From: Vibrio celticus
GTDB lineage: Bacteria > Pseudomonadota > Gammaproteobacteria > Enterobacterales > Vibrionaceae
Reading direction: 5' to 3'
DNA length: 64,000 nucleotides
Assembly (NCBI RefSeq): GCF_024347335.1
Contig: NZ_AP025463.1
Coordinates: 2,294,001-2,358,000 of the forward strand
Shown piece by piece: positions 25,890 through 31,977 of this stretch. The translations under genes and the position numbers were made by a program. The notes under the pieces are model-generated. The model had not been told where the DNA came from. It saw nothing but the letters and a program-made list of their open reading frames with translations, and did no database searches. How positions within the stretch are numbered: the first letter of the stretch is position 1; each line of letters opens with the position of its first letter.

Positions 25890-26343
25890 CTTTTTAAAAC
25901 AGCATTCTCGGTTCGTAAGTAGACTAACTCCTCTTTTAGCTCCTCAAGTGTCATTTCATTATCAGGCTTAGTGGTTCGTTGAGGTTGCTGTTTCATTGAG
26001 GGTCTTCCTTTCTGGCGCATTTTGAGCCCCTTGATACCGAGCTCATTAAATCGTTTGAGCCAGACAGAGAGTATCCCAGGGATGAGAGGTTTAATACTGC
26101 GCTAGTGTGCGTGAGAGACCATTCATTCGTCCACATTAAATTCAATGCTTTTCGTTTTGTTTGAGCAGTCGCGGCATGCTTAGTTGGTAAAAATGAATCA
26201 GTACCATGGATGGCAAAGACTTGAGCCCAATACCGTATCTGCCTTGAAGAAATTGAATATTGTTTTGCTAAGTAGAGAGATGACGTGCCATCTAAGTATT
26301 GCTTAGCAATGATACATTTTAGCTCTCGGCTATATTTGGACAT
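25838..26343 (-). pseudogene. IS3-family OrfA, broken by a one-base frameshift
   Basis: OrfA starts at 26343 (MSKYSRELKCIIAKQYLDGT), a helix-turn-helix protein of about 170 residues in related elements. The frame is correct to about NLSS and then breaks near 26075-26085 in a run of C and G. The expected continuation GILSVWLKRFNELGIKGLKM and the leucine-zipper end EELKEELVYLRTENAVLK are in another frame that runs to 25838. One missing base in the CCC run would explain it. It could also be a sequencing error in a homopolymer. Confidence 0.85.
25892..25898 (-). promoter_or_regulatory. Programmed -1 frameshift site TTTAAAA
   Basis: Read on the minus strand, codons TTA-AAA of orfA preceded by T form the X-XXY-YYZ heptamer T-TTA-AAA. 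A -1 slip gives TTT-AAA-AAG and continues straight into orfB (KKLEELEQEK). Confidence 0.75.
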
Positions 26344-26348
26344 AAAAA

Positions 26349-26383
26349 GACCCCCAATAATTGGTGTCCAACTATTGGGGGTC
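26349..26383 (-). promoter_or_regulatory. Hairpin at the IS right end covering the orfA ribosome site
   Basis: GACCCCCAATA (26349-26359) and TATTGGGGGTC (26373-26383) are perfect inverted copies. On the transposase strand the 3' arm holds the G-rich sequence 5-10 bases ahead of the orfA ATG. RNA entering from outside the element would fold and hide it. Confidence 0.6.
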
Positions 26384-26389
26384 AGTTCA
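26365..26389. repeat. Right terminal inverted repeat of the IS
   Basis: Read inward it begins TGAACTGACCCCC and ends AGTTGGACA, matching the left end at about 21 of 25 positions with one shift. Confidence 0.88.
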
Positions 26390-26486
26390 TTTACTGCGGC
26401 TTTTTTTATATCTGATGAAAGTTAATCTATGCTTTGCCTGTCTATCTATACTATCGGTATGCATTGAAAATTTAGAGGAAGTATCA

Positions 26487-27167
26487 ATGAGTAAGAAAAT
26501 GATATTGGGTATTGTGTTGGTCGTAACCATCGTGGTGTTAGGCATCAATTTCGGCCAGTACTTAACGCTTGAAAATGCTAAGGCCCAACAAGCTGTGTTA
26601 AATGACTATATTGACAGCAACTTTATTGCTGCTGCCGCTATCTATTTTGTCGCGTATGTCATGATTACGGCTTTCTCCATTCCCGGAGCCGCTGTTGTGA
26701 CCCTATTAGGGGCTGCGCTATTTGGCTTCTGGAATAGCTTGCTGCTAGTATCTTTCGCAAGTGCGATCGGTGCGACCTTAGCCTTCTTAAGTAGCCGTTA
26801 CTTGTTGCGTGACTGGATTCAAACCAAGTTTGGTGACAAATTGGCGACAATTAACAAGGGAGTTGAAAAAGACGGCGCATTTTACTTATTTTCTCTGCGT
26901 CTGATTCCTGTATTCCCATTTTTCCTTATCAACCTATTGATGGGTCTAACACCGATGTCAGTGAGTCGTTATTACATTACAAGTCAGATCGGGATGTTAC
27001 CGGGGACGGCGGTTTTCTTGAATGCTGGTACTCAGCTCGCAGAAATTGATTCACTTTCAGGCATCGTCTCCCCTTCAGTACTATTGTCATTTGCGTTATT
27101 GGGGATATTCCCAATAGTTGCTAAATGGTTGATGGGTAAGTTTCGTTCAGCGCCTGTGGCGGAATAA
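26487..27167 (+). CDS. TVP38/TMEM64 (VTT/DedA-like) membrane protein
   Basis: A 226-residue inner-membrane protein. Start chosen at 26487 (MSKKMILGIVLVV) because GAGGAAG lies 8-13 bases upstream; a longer frame reaching 26361 would begin inside the insertion sequence. After an N-terminal membrane helix (5-25) comes the VTT domain, including SIPGAAVVTLLGAALFGFW and the characteristic RLIPVFPFFLINLLMGLT (about 138-155). Members are proposed lipid scramblases or transporters; no specific substrate can be assigned. The 5' flank now abuts the IS at 26389. Confidence 0.88.
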   Translation: MSKKMILGIVLVVTIVVLGINFGQYLTLENAKAQQAVLNDYIDSNFIAAAAIYFVAYVMITAFSIPGAAVVTLLGAALFGFWNSLLLVSFASAIGATLAFLSSRYLLRDWIQTKFGDKLATINKGVEKDGAFYLFSLRLIPVFPFFLINLLMGLTPMSVSRYYITSQIGMLPGTAVFLNAGTQLAEIDSLSGIVSPSVLLSFALLGIFPIVAKWLMGKFRSAPVAE

Positions 27168-27172
27168 CGTAT

Positions 27173-27243
27173 ATAGCTGAATAATTTATAATAGCTAAAT
27201 AATTTATAATAGCTAAATAACACAGATAGCCGAATAAGGTTCT
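27173..27243. repeat. Four 17-18 bp tandem repeats before the DUF2007 gene
   Basis: Units start at 27173, 27191, 27209 and 27226, each beginning ATAGC and sharing GCTAAATAA or a close form. The fourth unit ends with AAGGTTCT, which supplies the ribosome site of the next gene (ATG 27250). Confidence 0.75.
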
Positions 27244-27249
27244 ATTTCA

Positions 27250-27567
27250 ATGAAAATCTTCAGTGCATCGAATCCGACAGAAGCTCATATCATCTGTGGA
27301 TTGTTAGAAAGCGAGAATATCGCCTGTGAAGTCCGTGGTGAGGGGTTGTTCGGATTGAAAGGGGAAATCCCATTCACTGAAGAAACTGACCCTTACGTAT
27401 GGTTATATGAGCCAGAATTGGCCAGTAAAGCTCGCATGCTCGTAAATGACTACCAAAAGCAGCAAGATTCGATCATCTATGAAGAGTGGCGTTGTGGTGA
27501 GTGTCATGAAGTCAACGAAGCGCAATTCGGTTCTTGCTGGCAGTGCGGTGCTGCCTCACCTGAATAG
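27250..27567 (+). CDS. DUF2007 protein with C-terminal zinc ribbon
   Basis: The 105-residue protein has an N-terminal DUF2007 fold (about 1-72; MKIFSASNPTEAHIICGLLE, then YVWLYEPELASKARMLV) and a C-terminal zinc-ribbon-like end with CGEC (about 82-85) and CWQC (about 96-99). DUF2007 proteins are labelled putative signal-transducing; no function is established. The AAGG ribosome site lies in the last of the upstream tandem repeats. It may be cotranscribed with the VTT gene 82 bp upstream. Confidence 0.85.
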   Translation: MKIFSASNPTEAHIICGLLESENIACEVRGEGLFGLKGEIPFTEETDPYVWLYEPELASKARMLVNDYQKQQDSIIYEEWRCGECHEVNEAQFGSCWQCGAASPE

Positions 27568-27618
27568 CAAGGTTTCAGTGACCTGATAGAACGATTCGGT
27601 CAGATACCTCCTCCAAAT

Positions 27619-27653
27619 AAAAACGGGAAGCTAAAATTAGCTTCCCGTTTTTA
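27619..27653. terminator. Bidirectional terminator after the DUF2007 gene
   Basis: AAACGGGAAGCTAA pairs perfectly with TTAGCTTCCCGTTT and is flanked by A- and T-runs. It also ends the converging hydrolase gene. Confidence 0.92.
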
Positions 27654-27695
27654 TTTCAATTCGATTAAATCATCTTTGATTTCACGCCTAGAAAA

Positions 27696-28493
27696 TCACT
27701 GAATTTGTTTTTGAATAAACGCAATCGAACGCTGATTAAACTCTTCCGGGTTTTCCACGTTACATACGTGCCCACAATTCGGAATCTCTACTAGCTCGCT
27801 CGACTCATGCGCTGCGACCATTTCTTTTACAGGCTTAATAAACATGTAGTCGCGTTCGCCCATCAAATAAAGGGTTGGGATCGGCAATTCTCTGTCTTTG
27901 AAATACTTCATCAAGGGGTTTACATCAGCCGTGAGGATAAACCAGCGTTTAAATTCTTTCTGGCACAGTTTTTTGGCTTCGCGGATAAATAGGTGACGCG
28001 ATTCTTTTTGGCTTTTTTGTGGCATCACAACGTAAGCAAAAAGACTGTACAACCACATATAAGGAATGATGTGCTTGCTGAGGTTACCTAACTTGATTAA
28101 CACTTGAGAGCGAGTGTTGAGTTTAGTCACGGCACCACCTAGTACCATTGAACGTACACGGCCAGCCGCTAACTCGGCAACGTTACGCACAATAATCGTG
28201 CCCAAAGACATGCCAACGAAATGTGCAGAACGGATCTTAAGATGGTCTAACACTTTAAGAATATCAAGCGTCACTGATTTGAACGTATAACGATTCGAAA
28301 TCAGCCCTTTAAGTATATTGTCTGATTTACCGTGCCCTCTCAGATCAATGAGAAGTAAGTTGAAATGCTGTTTATACGCTTTGATCTGCTTGAACCAGAT
28401 GGAGGAGCTGCCTCCTGCGCCATGCACAAATACAACCCACTCATCGCTCGTAGGGTGAGTAAATGTTTTATGAAATAGTAAACTCTCAGACAT
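27696..28493 (-). CDS. Alpha/beta hydrolase
   Basis: A 266-residue alpha/beta-hydrolase fold protein. The oxyanion segment FVHGAGGSSSIWF (about 23-35), the nucleophile elbow GMSLGT (Ser about 96), and the C-terminal His in CGHVCNVENP are in place. I start at ATG 28493 (MSESLLFHKTF), where the family homology begins; an upstream ATG at 28535 adds 14 residues. The ribosome site is weak in either case. Substrate unknown; relatives include esterases and C-C bond hydrolases. Confidence 0.83.
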   Translation of the reverse strand: MSESLLFHKTFTHPTSDEWVVFVHGAGGSSSIWFKQIKAYKQHFNLLLIDLRGHGKSDNILKGLISNRYTFKSVTLDILKVLDHLKIRSAHFVGMSLGTIIVRNVAELAAGRVRSMVLGGAVTKLNTRSQVLIKLGNLSKHIIPYMWLYSLFAYVVMPQKSQKESRHLFIREAKKLCQKEFKRWFILTADVNPLMKYFKDRELPIPTLYLMGERDYMFIKPVKEMVAAHESSELVEIPNCGHVCNVENPEEFNQRSIAFIQKQIQ

Positions 28494-28690
28494 ACCTATC
28501 GCTTTAATTATTGGAATGGAGCTATGCCTCATCACGAGGCGATGACTAAGGATATCACGCTATTAAGAACTTTAAGTGATAATAGTGTCAAACCTATCAT
28601 TAGTCATGTGAATACCTACCTCACCTTTTCTACCTGACTAAAATGAGTTTGCAAGCTTTGTCTTCGTAAACGTGATGTGATCTGACCAGG

Positions 28691-28724
28691 AAACAAAAAG
28701 GCACTCTACAATTAGAGCGCCTTC
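28691..28724 (-). terminator. glgA terminator
   Basis: Stem AAGGCACTCTA/TAGAGCGCCTT (one wobble), with a T-run when read leftward. Confidence 0.8.
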
Positions 28725-28778
28725 ATTTATTGCGAGCGGTTGTCGCTCGCCAGCTAATTTTAAAACTAAGTCAACAAG

Positions 28779-30233
28779 TTAAAATGCTGAATGGTACATA
28801 GTTAGGTATTCTTTAGCCGCATCTTCCCAACTAAAATCTTGCTGCATCGCATAAAGCTGAACACGCTTAATTTCAGATGGGTTTTGTGCGTAAAGCAGTA
28901 ATGAACGATGTAACACAGCCAATAACGCTTGCGGTGTTGGCTCTTCAAAAGCAAACCCAGTCGCGACTTCAGGTTCCTCATCGTAATCATTCACACTGTC
29001 TTTTAAACCTCCCACAGAACGAACAATCGGCAAAGTACCGTAAGCCATGCTGTAGATTTGGTTTAAGCCACACGGTTCGAACTCCGAAGGCATTAAGAAG
29101 AAATCAGAGCCCGCTTCAACCAAGTGCGCAAGTTCATTATTGTACGCTTCCACGAACGAGAACTTATCTAAGTGAAGGGCTGATAGCTCTTTCAATTGAC
29201 TCGCCAAAACCGGATCGCCAGTACCGACAATCACGATCTGAAGATCATTTTTCAAAAACTGTTCAATGATAGGCAGTAAGTAATGAACACCTTTTTGATT
29301 CGTCAAGCGACAAACCATGCCATAAACCGCGCAATCGGCAACGGGTAAACCTACATCTTGTTGCAGTTTTTGCTTACAAGCTGATTTTCCGCGAGCCATG
29401 CTGTGTTTGGTCGCTTTGTATTTACGAGGTAGGAAAGCATCAGTTTCCGGATTCCAAGCCCCGTAATCACACCCATTCAAAATGCCGAACAGATCAGCTG
29501 ATCTGTGTTGGAATTCTGCAGCCATACCGTGGCTACCTAATTCCGTTTTCAACTCTTCTGCATAGGTAGGACTTACTGCGTTCACTTTATCCGCACACAT
29601 CACTCCAGCTCTTAGCATAGTGACATGAGTGTCACTCACTGAAGCTTCAGGCGCATGGTAACTGTGCATCTCTGGCAGGAATTGAAGTTCATCGTATGCG
29701 AACACACCTTTGAAAACCGCATTGTGAATCGAGATAACACTGCGCGTATTTTCAAAGAAATCGTGTTGTTGATAACGCGATTTAAGCAAGAAAGGAACGA
29801 AACCAGTATGCCAGTCATTTGCATGAATGATATCCGGTTGAAAACCAAGCTTAGGAAGCATATCAAGACAGGCTGCACTAAAGAACGAGAAGCGCTCTCC
29901 GTTATCAGCATAAGCTTGATTGTTTTCTGCGTACATTTCCGAGCGGTCGAAATACTTGGCACATTCAATACCAAAAACTGGAACGCCTTCTACGCTCAGT
30001 GTTTTAACTTGATAAGCTGTATGAGGCCAATGATCGAGTTCAGTCGATAAAATAACTTCTGCTGAATCAATGTTTGGAATGTTTCTATATGCGGGGATAG
30101 TCACTCGAACGTCCTGTTCGAGTGTTTGCAACGCTTTCGGCAGTGCCTTGGCTACATCAGCCAAGCCACCACTTTTAATCAAGCCTTCAACTTCAGACGC
30201 TACAAAAAGTACCGAGAGAGTCTTAGTAACCAA
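28779..30233 (-). CDS. glgA: Glycogen synthase
   Basis: GT5-family enzyme that elongates alpha-1,4-glucan from ADP-glucose. The 484 residues carry the N-terminal substrate motif KSGGLADV (about 20-27), the HANDWHTGFVP segment and the C-terminal FEPCGLNQIYSMAYGT nucleotide-binding stretch. The start is TTG at 30233: the sequence AAAGGAG lies 7 bases upstream, inside the last codons of glgC, and no ATG is near. The gene overlaps glgC by 11 bp, so translation is probably coupled. Confidence 0.94.
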   Translation of the reverse strand: MVTKTLSVLFVASEVEGLIKSGGLADVAKALPKALQTLEQDVRVTIPAYRNIPNIDSAEVILSTELDHWPHTAYQVKTLSVEGVPVFGIECAKYFDRSEMYAENNQAYADNGERFSFFSAACLDMLPKLGFQPDIIHANDWHTGFVPFLLKSRYQQHDFFENTRSVISIHNAVFKGVFAYDELQFLPEMHSYHAPEASVSDTHVTMLRAGVMCADKVNAVSPTYAEELKTELGSHGMAAEFQHRSADLFGILNGCDYGAWNPETDAFLPRKYKATKHSMARGKSACKQKLQQDVGLPVADCAVYGMVCRLTNQKGVHYLLPIIEQFLKNDLQIVIVGTGDPVLASQLKELSALHLDKFSFVEAYNNELAHLVEAGSDFFLMPSEFEPCGLNQIYSMAYGTLPIVRSVGGLKDSVNDYDEEPEVATGFAFEEPTPQALLAVLHRSLLLYAQNPSEIKRVQLYAMQQDFSWEDAAKEYLTMYHSAF

Positions 30234-31440
30234 CTCGTGCTCCTTTAGAAATCACTACGACACCATCGTCAGATACGTGGTAATGCTTTTTGTCTTCTGT
30301 CAGATTTACACCAATCTGTGTACCCGGTGCGATATCTGCGTCTTTATCAATGATAACGCGGCGCAAGATACAACCCTCACCCACTTTTACATCACCGAGT
30401 AAGATGCTTTCGCTAATATCACACGCTGATGCGATATTGCTGCGGAAGCCCAGTACACTCTTTTCAATACGCGAACCACGTACATAACTACCGCTACACA
30501 CAAGGCTATCAATGATCTGAATTCGACCATTTGCCGAATCAGTAAACGTAGCTGGTGGTAGTGGCGGGTAATAAGTGTGTAGAGGCCATTTACGGTTATA
30601 TAGCGAGAATGGCGCATCTTTCTTAAGAAGGTCCATGTGGGCTTGCCAGTACGCGTCAATCGTACCTACATCGCGCCAGTAAACTTCTTCTTTCTCACCA
30701 GTAATACGGTTGGTGCTGAAATCATAAACAAACACGTCACCACGTGGGAACATGTTTGGAATAATGTCTTTGCCGAAATCGTGTGTCGAACCTTCTCTAT
30801 CAGCATCTTCTGTTAGTTCAGCAAAAAGCTCTTTCGCTTCGAACACGTAGTTGCCCATTGAAACAAGCGCTGATTCTGGATCGCCCGGGATCGACTTCGG
30901 ATTTGCAGGTTTCTCTTCAAAGCCAATCATACGGCCGTCAGCATCAACCTCAATAACACCGAATTCTGATGCTTCAGCAAGCGGCATGCGCAATGCTGAT
31001 ACTGTTAGAGCCGCTTTCTTCTCTTTATGGAAATCAAGCATCTGTTTGATGTCCATCTTATAGATATGGTCTGAACCAAAAATACATACTTGATCAGGTT
31101 CTTCCAACTCCATAAAGCCCATGTTTTGGTAGATAGCATCTGCTGTGCCTTCATACCAACGCTTTCCTTTACGCATTTGCGCAGGAATTGGGTCGATAAA
31201 ACGGTCTGTTATACCACTGATATTCCAGCCTTTTTTCATATGGTGGAACAGTGACTGTGACTTAAATTGTGTTAATACGTAGATCTTCATTAGATCAGCA
31301 TTAACGAAGTTGTTCAAAGCGAAATCAATTAAGCGGTAACTACCACCGAAAGGAACCGAGGGTTTGCTGCGAGATTCAGTTAAAGGTCTTAAGCGAGAGC
31401 CTTCACCACCAGCAAGAATCATTCCCAATACACCAGCCAT
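30223..31440 (-). CDS. glgC: Glucose-1-phosphate adenylyltransferase
   Basis: Makes ADP-glucose from ATP and glucose-1-phosphate, the committed step of glycogen synthesis. Start chosen at 31440 (MAGVLGMILAGGEGSRLRPL) with GGAG 8 bases upstream; 26 further in-frame residues upstream lack family similarity. The 405-residue protein shows the nucleotidyltransferase signature GGEGSRLRPLT, the WYEGTADAI segment and a C-terminal beta-helix. The glgC-glgA pair stands alone; no glgB, glgX or glgP lies next to it. Confidence 0.96.
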   Translation of the reverse strand: MAGVLGMILAGGEGSRLRPLTESRSKPSVPFGGSYRLIDFALNNFVNADLMKIYVLTQFKSQSLFHHMKKGWNISGITDRFIDPIPAQMRKGKRWYEGTADAIYQNMGFMELEEPDQVCIFGSDHIYKMDIKQMLDFHKEKKAALTVSALRMPLAEASEFGVIEVDADGRMIGFEEKPANPKSIPGDPESALVSMGNYVFEAKELFAELTEDADREGSTHDFGKDIIPNMFPRGDVFVYDFSTNRITGEKEEVYWRDVGTIDAYWQAHMDLLKKDAPFSLYNRKWPLHTYYPPLPPATFTDSANGRIQIIDSLVCSGSYVRGSRIEKSVLGFRSNIASACDISESILLGDVKVGEGCILRRVIIDKDADIAPGTQIGVNLTEDKKHYHVSDDGVVVISKGARVGY

Positions 31441-31930
31441 TTTATTCTCCATATATCTATAGCTTGTCGATGTTAGTACTCGTAGAGGTATCTTCCTCTG
31501 GGGGATGAGCACCAACACTTATTTCGGTATTTAGCGAATATCCATTCACATACAGTGACAATATCCTAAGCCAAACGTTGTTATGTGTGCACTATTCTTT
31601 GCACTTGGTTTTATATACGTTATCGACTTTTCGGCCGAATTCAATTTTTAATACGCCATTCTGTGGTACGTAAGCTGATTGCTTTCCTAAGACTTAAAGC
31701 AGCTCACACTACACCGTCCAGACGAAACATTACATTAACACCCGACACACATCAGGTATACAACTAAACGCTGATCTGTGAGTTACAGTATTTTAATTAA
31801 GTTACATTCTCGTTAAAGTTGCATAAGAAGATGTGATTAATTGCCGTCATTTATTTCGCAGTCTGAATTTAATAAATTCCCGCCGACGAAACACCAAGTC
31901 AACAAGTTGCATAATTAGTCATATTGAGAT
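31441..31930. other. Gene-free region upstream of glgC
   Basis: About 490 bp between the glgC start and the topA terminator. It must contain the glgC promoter. I find single half-sites resembling a CRP box (TGTGA near 31779) but no full operator, and no convincing small reading frame. Confidence 0.4.
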
Positions 31931-31931
31931 C

Positions 31932-31961
31932 AAAAAAAAAGCAGCCATTAGGCTGCTTTTT
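31932..31961 (-). terminator. topA terminator
   Basis: AAAAGCAGCC/GGCTGCTTTT with loop ATTA, just past the topA stop; T-rich when read leftward. Confidence 0.9.
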
Positions 31962-31977
31962 CATCAATAACGTTCAG

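Larger units (their letters stand above)
24968..26389 (-). mobile_element. IS3-family insertion sequence (IS150-like subgroup)
   Basis: A 1422-bp element bounded by imperfect 25-bp terminal inverted repeats and flanked by TTT on both sides (24965-24967 and 26390-26392), a 3-bp target duplication usual for this family. It carries two overlapping transposase frames read leftward: orfA (helix-turn-helix) and orfB (DDE integrase). A TTTAAAA slip site joins them. orfA has a one-base frameshift, so this copy may be inactive. It sits in the loop of the tfoY terminator. Confidence 0.95.
24957..26407 (+). terminator. tfoY terminator split by the insertion sequence
   Basis: AAGCCGCA (24957-24964) and TGCGGCTT followed by a T-run (26395-26407) are perfect complements. 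Removing the element and one copy of the 3-bp duplication TTT restores an 8-bp stem with loop TTTAC and a following T-run, a standard intrinsic terminator about 30 bp after the tfoY stop. The two halves are now about 1.4 kb apart. Confidence 0.85.

Noticed and set aside
26361..26486. Upstream extension of the VTT membrane protein from an ATG at 26361
   Set aside because: It begins inside the right end of the insertion sequence, has no ribosome site, and a good GAGGAAG precedes the ATG at 26487.
28877..30402. Rightward frames antisense to glgA and glgC
   Set aside because: Mirror frames of conserved genes; composition does not look like independent proteins.
31441..31518. 26-residue N-terminal extension of GlgC
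   Set aside because: No family similarity; the GGAG ribosome site and the MAGVLGMILAGGEG start at 31440 fit the family.
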